From the NCBI GenBank assembly GCA_034096865.1, contig JAWQFJ010009547.1, positions 1-17,500 of the forward strand: 17,500 nucleotides of DNA, read 5' to 3'. Positions 7,556 to 16,028 of the stretch are shown piece after piece. The translations under genes and the position numbers were made by a program. The notes under the pieces were generated by a model, which did not search any database, was not told the DNA's origin, and saw only the letters and a list, made by a program, of their open reading frames with translations. Position 1 is the first letter of the stretch. Every line of letters begins with the position of its first letter. This DNA is from Theodoxus fluviatilis (Eukaryota > Mollusca > Gastropoda > Cycloneritida > Neritidae).

Positions 7556-9505
7556 GCCGTGATAAAGGCAACGCAGAAGGCTGCTTGCGTCAACTGAGAT
7601 GAAGCTAGGGCCGTGATAAGGGCAATGCAGAAGGCTGCTTGCGTCAACTGAGATCAAGCTAGGGCCGTGATAAGGGCAACGCAGAAGGCTGCTTGCGTCC
7701 ACTGAGATCAAGCTAGGGCCGTGATAAAGGCAACGCAGAAGGCTGCTTGCGTCCACTGAGATGAAGCTAGGGCCGTGATAAAGGCAATGCAGAAGACTGT
7801 TTGCGTCCACTGAGATGAAGCTAGGGCCGTGATAAGGGCAATGCAGAAGGCTGCTTGCGTCAACTGAGATCAAGCTAGGGCCGTGATAAAGGCACCGCAG
7901 AAGGCTGTTTGCGTCAACTGAGATCAAGCTAGGGCCGTGATAAGGGCAACACAGAAGGCTGCTTGCGTCCACTGAGATCAAGCTAGGGCCGTGATAAGGG
8001 CAACACAGAAGGCTGCTTGCGTCCACTGAGATCAAGCTAGGGCCGTCATAAGGGCAGTGCAGAAGACTGTTTGCGTCAACTGAGATCAAGCTAGGGCCGT
8101 GATAAGGGCAACACAGAAGGCTGCTTGCGTCCACTGAGATCAAGCTAGGGCCGTGATAAAGGCAACGCAGAAGGCTGCTTGCGTCCACTGAGATGAAGCT
8201 AGGGCCGTGATAAGGGCAATGCAGAAGGCTGCTTGCGTCAACTGAGATCAAGCTAGGGCCGTGATAAGGGCAACGCAGAAGGCTGCTTGCGTCCACTGAG
8301 ATCAAGCTAGGGCCGGGATAAAGGCAACGCTGAAGGCTGTTTGCGTCAACTGAGATCAAGCTAGGGCCGTGATAAGGGCAATGCAGAAGACTGTTTGCGT
8401 CAACTGAGATGAAGCTATGGCCGTGATAAGGGCAACACAGAAGGCTGCTTGCGTCAACTGAGATCAAGCTAGGGCCGTGATAAGGGCAATGCAGAAGACT
8501 GTTTGCGTCAACTGAGATGAAGCTATGGCCGTGATAAGGGCAACGCAGAAGGCTGCTTGCGTCAACTGAGATCAAGCTATGGCCGTGATAAGGGCAACGC
8601 AGAAGGCTGCTTGCGTCAACTGAGATGAAGCTAGGGCCGTGATAAGGGCAACCCAGAAGGCTGCTTGCGTCAACTGAGATCAAGCTAGGGCCGTGATAAG
8701 GGCAATGCAGAAGACTGTTTGCGTCAACTGAGATCAAGCTAGGGCCGTGATAAGGGCAACGCTGAAGGCTGTTTGCGTCAACTGAGATGAAGCTATGGCC
8801 GTGATAAGGGCAACGCAGAAGGCTGTTTGCGTCAACTGAGATCAAGCTAGGGCCGTGATAAAGGCAACGCTGAAGGCTGTTTGCGTCAACTGAGATCAAG
8901 CTAGGGCCGTGATAAGGGCAATGCAGAAGACTGTTTGCGTCAACTGAGATCAAGCTATGGCCGTGATAAGGGCAACGCAGAAGGCTGCTTGCGTCAACTG
9001 AGATCAAGCTAGGGCCGTGATAAGGGCAATGCAGAAGGCTGCTTGCGTCCACTGAGATCAAGCTAGGGCCGTGATAAGGGCAATGCAGAAGACTGTTTGC
9101 GTCAACTGAGATGAAGCTAGGGCCGTGATAAGGGCAACGCAGAAGGCTGCTTGCGTCAACTGAGATCAAGCTAGGGCCGTGATAAGGGCAACGCAGAAGG
9201 CTGCTTGCGTCAACTGAGATCAAGCTAGGGCCGTGATAAGGGCAACGCAGAAGGCTGCTTGCGTCAACTGAGATCAAGCTAGGGCCGTGATAAGGGCAAT
9301 GCAGAAGACTGTTTGCGTCAACTGAGATCAAGCTAGGGCCGTGATAAGGGCAATGCAGAAGACTGTTTGCGTCAACTGAGATCAAGCTATGGCCGTGATA
9401 AGGGCAACGCAGAAGGCTGCTTGCGTCAACTGAGATCAAGCTAGGGCCGAGTTTTGGCCCTTTAGGTACATCGGAAATGACGTCACGATTTTGTGAAGAT
9501 GGCAA
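7415..9505 (-). CDS. Long open frame across the 54-bp array (hypothetical, doubtful)
   Basis: A 696-codon frame from ATG at 9505 to the stop at 7415. Nineteen non-repeat residues lead into 35 repeats of 18 residues of the type GPSLISVDASSLLRCPYH, then a 47-residue tail. Only this frame of the six is free of stops in the unit. No signal peptide, membrane segment or known domain is seen; each repeat carries one fixed Cys. For coding: no stop or frameshift in 35 copies. Against: most variable sites change the residue (R/H/C, N/S, L/F, L/Q, P/L, P/H) with few silent changes, the tail reads through a (TTTC)n microsatellite, and no splice or promoter context is visible. A 54-bp period keeps any open unit open. 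I favour a non-coding satellite but cannot exclude a repetitive secreted or structural protein. Confidence 0.2.
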   Translation of the reverse strand: MPSSQNRDVISDVPKGPKLGPSLISVDASSLLRCPYHGHSLISVDANSLLHCPYHGPSLISVDANSLLHCPYHGPSLISVDASSLLRCPYHGPSLISVDASSLLRCPYHGPSLISVDASSLLRCPYHGPSFISVDANSLLHCPYHGPSLISVDASSLLHCPYHGPSLISVDASSLLRCPYHGHSLISVDANSLLHCPYHGPSLISVDANSLQRCLYHGPSLISVDANSLLRCPYHGHSFISVDANSLQRCPYHGPSLISVDANSLLHCPYHGPSLISVDASSLLGCPYHGPSFISVDASSLLRCPYHGHSLISVDASSLLRCPYHGHSFISVDANSLLHCPYHGPSLISVDASSLLCCPYHGHSFISVDANSLLHCPYHGPSLISVDANSLQRCLYPGPSLISVDASSLLRCPYHGPSLISVDASSLLHCPYHGPSFISVDASSLLRCLYHGPSLISVDASSLLCCPYHGPSLISVDANSLLHCPYDGPSLISVDASSLLCCPYHGPSLISVDASSLLCCPYHGPSLISVDANSLLRCLYHGPSLISVDASSLLHCPYHGPSFISVDANSLLHCLYHGPSFISVDASSLLRCLYHGPSLISVDASSLLRCPYHGPSLISVDASSLLHCPYHGPSFISVDASSLLRCLYHGFAGLCADDCIVTDVAISGVDPMEKERKKEMWWGTGSASRVAFLLHV
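7556..9445. repeat. Tandem array of 35 units of 54 bp
   Basis: Each unit starts GCCGTGATAA, continues through GCAGAAG-CTG and TTGCGTC, and ends GATCAAGCTAGG or a close variant. The first unit starts at 7556 and the broken thirty-sixth at 9446, a distance of 1890 = 35 x 54, so no net insertion or deletion has occurred. Variation is confined to a few positions (the base after GATC/GATG, AGG/ATG, AAGG/AAAG, the CG of AACGCAG, GGCTGC/GACTGT, CAACTG/CCACTG). Variant blocks recur: units 22-24 and 33-35, counted from the right-hand end, read the same at protein level, showing multi-unit duplication. The right edge (9446) passes abruptly into unrelated sequence. Confidence 0.98.
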
Positions 9506-10681
9506 GTGATTCTCCCCCCTAATGGCGGATAACGCGTTTTTTGTTCATTACTTTGGGTTGTAATAACTCTTTGCCTGCTTAATTTCCCCTGAAGGTATCT
9601 GCTTGTTTTGAAATTAAAAACTGTTATGATTATTATTTTGCTCCAGTTTGCATTATGCATGTCATTCTGAAATGCATCGACGTAAAGTTTTCTGTAATGT
9701 CTGTGCTTTATGGATTTCTTCAGTTTTCCTTCAGATATTTTAGTAATCCATCCTCCTATCGTTTATTCATTCACTATGTATTTGGTTTATTTTTGTTCGT
9801 TTTACTTATTTTTGTTTTGCTTGGTTTGGGTAGCTTGGGCTTGGGTTCGTTTATCTTTGTTGTGTTGGGTTTTTTTTGTTGGAGGTGGATGGGTCGGTGG
9901 TGTTGCTTTGGGTTTTATTTGTTTGTTTAGGGGTTTTGGTTTAATAATGTGTTTGTTTACTTTTTTGTTATTTAAAACTTTTGTGAGGTTTAGTTTGTGC
10001 TTTTGGGGGTTGGTTTGTGTTTTTAGAATTTGTTTATTTGTTTGCTTTTTGGCTGGTTGTTTTGGTTTGGTTTCTGTCTTCCAGTTTTCATGAGTGAGAT
10101 GTCTGAGATCATGGCAGGATGCTGATCACTGACGGAGCGCTCTAGAAAGTTTGCGTTTGTTCTTACATTTGGTGAATTTCTTGTGCCCACATGACATTTG
10201 GATTGGGGTCGTGTTTGTGACACGATTACTGTCAATTCCTAAATGATACAGCCCGTTTGATTCCATTATGAGTACACACTTATTTGACAGGAAGTATTTC
10301 CGAAATATTTTCTGCCCTTGTTACATTATTACCGCATTAGTAATTTAGTATAATATTGAGTTTGCCACATCTGGCTTTTCCTCCGTCATCTCAGCATTAA
10401 AGCGCATTTTGTTGTTAGCCGAGATAGAAACATATTTGAATTAAGTTTTCATTCAAACGAATATCAAATAGGCATGATATATGTGTGGAGTCTGAATGTC
10501 TTTCTAATCGATTTAAGGAATCAGATGGATGACGTTTATACATATCACATTGAACTTATGGTATACTTTCTAATGCGGGCATGCATGCCGAGTCATTTTA
10601 GTCAGAGTACATGTATCTACATGTAAATGGGCTCCTCGACCGCATGGCTTATCGGCAAGAGAGCCCTGACTTGACTATTAA
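9446..10681. other. Gene-free unique sequence, with a T/G-rich block
   Basis: No recognisable gene or RNA. From about 9777 to 10082 the plus strand is overwhelmingly T and G, with very little A or C. Hydrophobic Phe/Leu/Val open frames there (9655-9930, 9710-10093) come from that bias. 10090-10680 is ordinary AT-rich sequence. Confidence 0.6.
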
Positions 10682-10695
10682 CTGCCATCTACTGG
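10682..10695 (-). promoter_or_regulatory. CTCF-like core motif
   Basis: The minus strand reads CCAGTAGATGGCAG, matching every position of the usual bilaterian CTCF core (CCASYAGRKGGCRS). A single 14-base match may be chance; no other regulatory context is visible. Confidence 0.3.
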
Positions 10696-10748
10696 TGTTA
10701 ATTCGCGATAAATTTGGCTGACAGCAGTCTAAGATATATGTATATGTG

Positions 10749-10773
10749 TATATACATTTCGTATATGTATATA
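10749..10773. repeat. AT-rich hairpin, 9-bp stem
   Basis: TATATACAT (10749-10757) pairs with ATGTATATA (10765-10773) around a 7-base loop, within TATATG-rich sequence just before a (TC)n tract. Confidence 0.6.
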
Positions 10774-10782
10774 TAGATTTCG

Positions 10783-10786
10783 ACTC

Positions 10787-10827
<41 letters not shown>
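10783..10827. repeat. (TC)n microsatellite
   Basis: TC units with one CCC interruption near 10797-10799. Confidence 0.95.
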
Positions 10828-10832
<5 letters not shown>

Positions 10833-10993
10833 TTAAATACAACATACGACCCTAGCCGCACATATATCTATATTCTTGATGAGTAGCAGCGAGGTTTTCA
10901 TTTGTTCGTTCTCTCCTGCACGAAATGTTGTGCCTCTGGTCGAACAATAATATTGCGCTCAAAGTCAGTGCCTACTTAAGTATAGTAACTGGA

Positions 10994-11081
10994 GAGAGGG
11001 AGGGAGGGAGGGAGGGAGGGAGGGAGGGAATGAATGGATGGATGGATCCATGGATGGATGGATGGATGGATGGATGGATGG

Positions 11082-11117
<36 letters not shown>

Positions 11118-11165
11118 ACGGACGGATGGATGGATGGATGGATGGATGGATGGACGGATGGATGG

Positions 11166-11201
<36 letters not shown>

Positions 11202-11205
11202 ATGG

Positions 11206-11274
<69 letters not shown>
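10994..11274. repeat. (GGGA)n then (GGAT)n tetranucleotide array
   Basis: Seven or so GGGA units (to about 11029), a transition GAATGAATGGATGG, then about 235 bases of GGAT. Single T-to-C changes giving ACGG occur at 11090, 11118, 11122, 11154, 11174, 11214 and 11250. Four-base periodicity gives a Trp-Met-Asp-Gly reading in three frames, which is not a protein. Confidence 0.97.
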
Positions 11275-11440
11275 GTTTTACGGGCTATCAGATTTGTGGG
11301 CTATTTAAGGCCATTGATAAAGAAAAACATAATTGGTTAAAATAGACACAAGTCAAGACACGACTTCCCTATTCATTCGCCTCTATCGAAACGCATGGGG
11401 TGACGTGGTGGGTCTAGTCTTACCTCCAACCCACAGGGGG
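11265..11440 (+). repeat. Interspersed repeat, copy 1 (expanded at both edges)
   Basis: This stretch aligns with the reverse complement of about 12820-12990. Shared words in the same order are GGATGG, AGTTTTA, CTATCAG, GGCTATTTAAGG, TTGAT, TGGTTA, CAAGTCAA, ATTCGCCTCT and GGTGACG/GGAGACG. Copy 1 begins inside the (GGAT)n array and ends inside the first unit of the 29-bp minisatellite. The family is unknown to me; full boundaries are not visible. Confidence 0.75.
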
Positions 11441-11642
11441 GTCTATTCTTACCTCCAACCCACAGGGGGGTCTATTCTTACCTCCAACCCACAGGTGGGT
11501 CTATTCTTACCCCCAACCCACAGGGGGGTCTATTCTTACCTCCAATGCACAGGGGGGTCTATTCTTATCTCCAACCCACAGGGGGGTCTATTCTTACCTC
11601 CAACCCACAGGGGGTCTATTCTTACCTCCAACCCACAGGGGG
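11413..11642. repeat. 29-bp minisatellite, eight units
   Basis: Units start with TCTATTC (first one TCTAGTC) at 11413, 11442, 11471, 11500, 11529, 11558, 11587 and 11615. Seven steps are 29, 29, 29, 29, 29, 29 and 28; the short one has lost one G of the G-run. Units are close to identical (CTTACCTCCAACCCACAGGG core) and have no spacers, so this is not a CRISPR array. Confidence 0.97.
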
Positions 11643-11946
11643 CTGAAGCTACTGGAAATGATCAAGAGCCAACCCCTTTTAACAACTCTTTGAGCGTGCG
11701 TGCATACCGCTGATTACGCGTGCTTTGCAGCTACCGTCCGGTTACTTGTGTAGTATCGGAGTGTTATCACAGATTCCGACAAAACTTTGATCGTGCCGCT
11801 CTCATGTGGCCGTCTCTCGCGACATAATTACACACTGATAATGATTTCAGGATTAATTCTTAAGTGCTGTGTGTTCAGGTTAGGTGAACGTCCTTTCAAA
11901 CGCAGAGCAAACTGCAGTCGCGCTCGAGTGTTGCCTGCGACAGCTA
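11643..11946. other. Unique sequence between minisatellite and palindromic element
   Basis: No gene or repeat recognised in these 300 bases. Confidence 0.6.
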
Positions 11947-12462
11947 AGGCTTGTTCAGGAGGCGCAGCGATGCAAAGCGCTGCACAGCGCTGCATGTGAT
12001 TCACTCCTGAACAGCAATTTTGAGACGGGTTTCACTCAGCGCTGAGCAGCGCTCTGCATCACCGATCCGAGGTGATTCAGACGATTTATAATAATTTTCA
12101 AAATGGCGTCTTCGATCCCGCACTGGCCGTTGATGCGTAAAATAACCCCCAGAAACATCATTTTGGGACTGGAACGGGCTTTATTTGCCCCAAGCGCCCT
12201 GTATGCGCGAGTAATGGCAAGTAAGGATGACACAGTAGTGGACTTTGTTCATGCAGAATACATTTAAACGTGCATAAACGATGTCTGTGGCAAAGAAAAC
12301 ACTTTCTTAACGTCTATCAACACAACATGGGGCGCAGAAGATTTACCTCCCCTTTAACAAGTGAAGCGCTGCACAAAATATGTAGGTGTTCAGGAGGAGC
12401 AAAGAGCGCTCAATTGCCAATATTAAGCGCTCATGCAGCGCTTCGTACTCCTGAACAAGCCT
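11947..12462. mobile_element. Nested palindromic (foldback/MITE-like) element
   Basis: AGGCTTGTTCAGGAG at 11947-11961 is exactly repeated in reverse complement at 12448-12462. Each end also has an inner partner: CTCCTGAACA at 12004-12013 and TGTTCAGGAG at 12387-12396, so each end can fold on itself. AGCGCT occurs about nine times. An AGCGCT-rich block at 11969-11994 is inverted at 12035-12059. CAGCTA stands next to the left end (11941-11946) and four bases beyond the right end (12467-12472), a weak hint of a target duplication. No transposase is visible, so it would be non-autonomous. The call as mobile is inference from the structure. Confidence 0.6.
12103..12267 (+). CDS. Small open frame inside the palindromic element (hypothetical)
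   Basis: A 54-codon frame starting AAAATGGCG, a good animal initiation context (A at -3, G at +4), ending TAA at 12265-12267. An AT-rich TTTATAATAA lies about 20 bases upstream. A possible splice donor (CAA|GTAAGG, about 12215-12222) lies within it, so it could be a first exon. The predicted peptide is mixed, slightly basic near its start, with no signal peptide or motif I recognise. It sits wholly inside the inverted repeat, so it belongs to the element if it is real. Frames of this length arise often by chance. Confidence 0.18.
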   Translation: MASSIPHWPLMRKITPRNIILGLERALFAPSALYARVMASKDDTVVDFVHAEYI

Positions 12463-12819
12463 CTTCCAGCTACGCCGTAATCCCCACTGAGTGCTGTACA
12501 AGCAGAGAAGAACGACGCACAACATTCGCGCACGGCTTGAGCTGAATGAATGTTGTGTTAAATGGTGCATGTGGTGGCTTTCTTCAGATGAAAGTCTCGT
12601 TACTTGAGTTCAAAGGCAACAGGCGAAGTAGAGCATGACACGACGTTGGGGCGTTCGGGGTGGGTGGTGATGGGTGGGGGTGAAGGCCACAAAAGCCTTA
12701 TGATGATAGAGATGGTAGCTGAGCGGAAGTTGGACAGGAGGTAAGTTGTTGTGTCTGGTGCTGTCCGGACGAAACCGGTGGAAACAGTCTCAACAATACC
12801 ATATGACATCCCCCATTGG
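12463..12819. other. Unique sequence between the palindromic element and repeat copy 2
   Basis: No gene. A G-rich patch (GGGGTGGGTGGTGATGGGTGGGGG, split by A/T) lies at about 12656-12680. Confidence 0.55.
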
Positions 12820-12990
12820 GTAGAGTTGAACCATCGCGTCTCCCTTCGCGATTCGTAAGAGGCGAATAACTAAGGATATTGTGAATTGACTTGCTCCTAT
12901 TCTAACCAGCTCTGATGATTTCTCGTGATCAAGGACCTTAAATAGCCTACAAAGGCTGATAGGTCTTAAAACTTCGTCCACCCATCCACA
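12820..12990 (-). repeat. Interspersed repeat, copy 2 (unexpanded)
   Basis: The inverse-orientation relative of 11265-11440. Where copy 1 has the long (GGAT)n array, this copy has only GTGGATGGGTGGACG. Where copy 1 has the eight-unit minisatellite, this copy has a single TTCAACTCTACCCAATGGGG stretch. GGTTCAACTCT faintly resembles a tRNA B box, but no A box is in place, so I do not call a SINE. Confidence 0.75.
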
Positions 12991-13236
12991 ATTTAAAAAA
13001 ACTTCTCCAGCAACTGCGACTTTTTACCAATGAGAACGTTTGGTTTGTTAAACTTTTTGTTCGGAAAAAAGCACACACTTTATTCAAATTGAACGAGAGA
13101 CTCTGGAATCGCCTGTTCAAATCGTCCGTGAGTAAAATCAAGCGTTATACGTGCACTGTCAAAAAGATGCTGAACTGAGTGAAATGGCAGTTTCTCAAAA
13201 TTCATGTATAAGCCTTATTTTGATCGTGTGAACCAT

Positions 13237-13255
13237 CCCCCCCCCCCCCCCCCCC
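13237..13255. repeat. C19 homopolymer
   Basis: Nineteen consecutive C. Confidence 0.97.
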
Positions 13256-13435
13256 AGCGATTTTAGCCTCAATGTGCGTGTGCGTGCGTGTCTGCACTCA
13301 AGCGCACATGTGTGCATGTTCTACATATGTATGAGAGATAAAACAGGTCGTGATAGCCAAGGAGGTGGTAATCGTGGTGGCTCACTCTGCACAATGCGCA
13401 GATTTGCGGTTGTAGTTGTTGTTGTTGTTTGGCAG

Positions 13436-13462
13436 ACGCAGTTGTTCCGGGCGTTTGAGGAG
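13436..13462 (+). CDS. Candidate 27-nt microexon
   Basis: A T-rich stretch (TTGTTGTTGTTGTTTGGCAG) ends in an AG at 13435. Twenty-seven bases later comes GAG|GTAAGTA, a near-perfect donor (13463 on). The 27 bases are open in frame and read TQLFRAFEE. The donor is strong and the acceptor fair. There is no neighbouring exon in the window to confirm it, and short exon-like patterns arise by chance. Confidence 0.15.
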
Positions 13463-13738
13463 GTAAGTACAACTCAGCATGATTTCCTCCATTTTATTTT
13501 TGACGTCAGTCAACAAGGCTACAGCAACGACACACCCACGTATAAAAATAGTATATTTAAATTGTATCAAAAATAAAGTTCCCTCGCTCGCTAAGTTGAA
13601 AATACATCTTGACAGCGACAATCATTTTCGAGTGGCTTGCAGACACCGCTGACAATGCTATCTTCCGTGCTCGTGAAGGATTTAGGAGCCACGCCCTCGT
13701 AAGCCTCTTCATGTCTATGACATTGTTGTCTCTTCTGG

Positions 13739-13801
13739 AATTCTCTCTCTCTGTCTCTGTCTCTCTCTCTGTCTCTCTCTCTCCCTATCTCTCTCTCTCT
13801 T

Positions 13802-13877
<76 letters not shown>

Positions 13878-13923
13878 ACTCAATATGTGTGTGTGTGTGT
13901 GTGCGCGTGTGTGTGTGTGTCTG

Positions 13924-13988
<65 letters not shown>

Positions 13989-14147
13989 ATCGATCTCTTT
14001 GTCTCTCTGTATGTCTCTTTCTCACCGACTCTCGTTTTCTGTCTCTCTTTCTATCTGTATCTGTCTCTTTCTTTTCGTCTGTGTCCGTCCGTCCGTCCGT
14101 CCGTCCGTCTGCCTGGCTGCCTGCCTGCCTGGCTGCTTGCCTGCCTG

Positions 14148-14190
<43 letters not shown>

Positions 14191-14202
14191 CTCTCTGCTT
14201 GC

Positions 14203-14259
<57 letters not shown>

Positions 14260-14262
14260 CGT
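13739..14262. repeat. Compound microsatellite cluster (TC/GT/GTCC/TGCC)
   Basis: In order: (TC)n with TTTC and GTC variants (13739-13872), (GT)n (13886-13921), pure (TC)n (13924-13975), (GT)n (13976-13988), mixed TC with GT and TTC variants, (GTCC)n (14083-14108), (TGCC)n (14110-14150), (TC)n (14150-14187), and (GT)n ending in GCGCGCGCG (14203-14262). The plus strand is pyrimidine-rich in most blocks. Ser/Leu and Arg/Glu frames spanning it are artefacts. Confidence 0.96.
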
Positions 14263-14264
14263 GA

Positions 14265-14962
14265 CAATCATAATGATCCAACAAAGGTCCAGAAAAAGTC
14301 GGTGAAATAAGTCGGCGTTTAAGAAATACGCCACGAAGCACAGGCATCTATTCAACCCGGTTCCTACATAGCTATGCATGACAGGTGGAGGAACAAAAAG
14401 TTAGCTCTCCTAAATTCAATAACCAGAGACTATTTGGCACAACTTCTACACATACGAAAACATTCCTTGCACTGTGAGCAAAACCGTTGCGATGAATAGT
14501 AACATACATATCATGAATAAATAACAATCGGTACAGTAAATAGCACCAACGGTGAAGATAGCGTCTTCTAAAATGCACTAGTACAAATAAATACTACTTT
14601 GAAAGCATCGCTTTCATGCAACGCATTATTGGCAGTTCCCAGAACAGCAATAATTACGAATCATACTTATATATTATATGGCACAAAAAAGTAACTCATA
14701 AATGAATCAATAGCGTCCAAATGTCCCACAAGGTGCACCAATGGTCATAAAACCCCCCACAAAAATGCATGGTCCAGAGAACATGAGCGTGTCTAAACAA
14801 AGGTATACCTTGCAGAACTTGTTGGATTGCCCTGATGATAAGTCAAAGAGAGACTGAATGGCATAGAGAATTCTGTCTGAAGAGTTCTGCGGCTCCTGGT
14901 GTGTGAGAGGCGCTGATATATCTTGATTTCCCTGTAGAGTTTTCTCTCATAATAATGTTTTC
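14265..14962. other. Gene-free AT-rich unique sequence
   Basis: No gene seen. A small hairpin TGAAAGC-ATC-GCTTTCA occurs at 14600-14616. Confidence 0.6.
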
Positions 14963-15066
14963 TCACACACACACTACACACACACACACGCACGCACGCA
15001 CGCACACATGCACACACACACACACACTCTCGCACGCACACGCACATACACATGCACACACACACA

Positions 15067-15150
<84 letters not shown>
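14963..15150. repeat. (CA)n microsatellite with ATGC interruptions
   Basis: CA repeats with GCAC blocks at the left, a short CTCTCG break near 15028, and CATG words at 15007, 15051, 15065 and 15095. The last 50 bases are pure CA. Confidence 0.97.
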
Positions 15151-15151
<1 letters not shown>

Positions 15152-15591
15152 TTCACTCAATAGAAACCAATTTCAACCTAAAGTGAGTTTTCAGCCTTTC
15201 ATCGGAGATCTTCATTGAGGGGAAGTTTCTATCGTTGTAACGTTTTCAGCAGTGTATTTACGCCATTGCCACACAGTGTGGCTGCGTGAAGGTTTTCCCT
15301 GCATTGTTTTCAGCTGGCAACGAGAGTCGAGGTATTGCCGAAGGTTCCAAGATGAAATCCTAATTTCCAAACGACCAAATTAACAAAGTTTCTTTTCATG
15401 AAGCCTGTCCTGTTTTAGTCGATACTTCAGGTAAGACCCAGCGCCAGAAGCTGTCTTAGATCGTCTCATTGTCTCCCTTCACATGATGGCAGAATTTTCA
15501 GCGCAGCGATCTCGTCCTGTTCTTCTTTGACGTACATAGTGTCTTTTGTGCTTTGATGACTACATCGTAGCCTCGTCGCTTTGATTGCTCG
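15151..15591. other. Unique sequence, no gene recognised
   Basis: No repeat, RNA or open frame of note. Confidence 0.55.
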
Positions 15592-15726
15592 TCAGCGTAT
15601 GACAGGAAATCGATAGCAACTTTTGCCTAGCGGAGCTGGAGCGTTCTCAACTCCACAGAGGGACAGACATACTAGGGCAGCCACACAGAGGACGAATACA
15701 TCCTTGCTCGCTGCACAGCTCTTCAT
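15592..15726 (-). CDS. Candidate secreted-peptide open frame (hypothetical)
   Basis: A 44-codon frame whose start, ATGAAGAGC at 15726, gives MKSC followed by a hydrophobic run of about 16 residues (VFVLCVAALVCLSLCG) and then VENAPAPLGK, the layout of a signal peptide. It ends at a TGA soon after. If real it is an unfinished first exon or a very short product; a TAG right after the PAPL segment could serve as an acceptor for another frame, which is also open for about 40 codons. The same frame extends upstream to 15933 through an earlier Met. I recognise no family, and the short mature part gives nothing to test. It lies downstream of the zinc-finger stop on the same strand, beyond that gene's likely poly(A) site. 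Confidence 0.15.
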   Translation of the reverse strand: MKSCAASKDVFVLCVAALVCLSLCGVENAPAPLGKSCYRFPVIR

Positions 15727-16028
15727 GTCTTCGTTCACAAGCAGCAAGGCACTGTCCCATAGGAACGGACGGTGCATTGAAATTTGATGCACTTGCAGGG
15801 TTTCCAAAGCATCGAAAGCCTGACCAGCAGGCCACCAGGTTGAACTACTACACTCTTTGCATAAAACTGACATCTTTCCACGGAGCCTTTCCGCTCGAGG
15901 AACATAGACAACACCGCGTTTTTCAATAAGCATTTACATAGCACAGTGCCAAGTTTGCCCATGACACTTCGCCGTCTGAATAACAGTTTTCCAACGACCA
16001 CCTAACGTCAGTTCACCTCTCTCTTTAA

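Noticed and set aside
9655..10093. Hydrophobic Phe/Leu-rich open frames as membrane proteins
   Set aside because: They come from the T/G bias of the plus strand; two overlapping frames are equally hydrophobic.
11034..11345. Trp-Met-Asp-Gly repeat protein
   Set aside because: Four-base repeat gives the same reading in three frames.
11413..11642. CRISPR array
   Set aside because: The 29-bp units touch each other and there are no unique spacers; the genome is eukaryotic. The same holds for the 54-bp array.
13591..14379. Ser/Leu and Arg/Glu repeat frames of over 230 codons
   Set aside because: Created by the TC/GT compound microsatellites.
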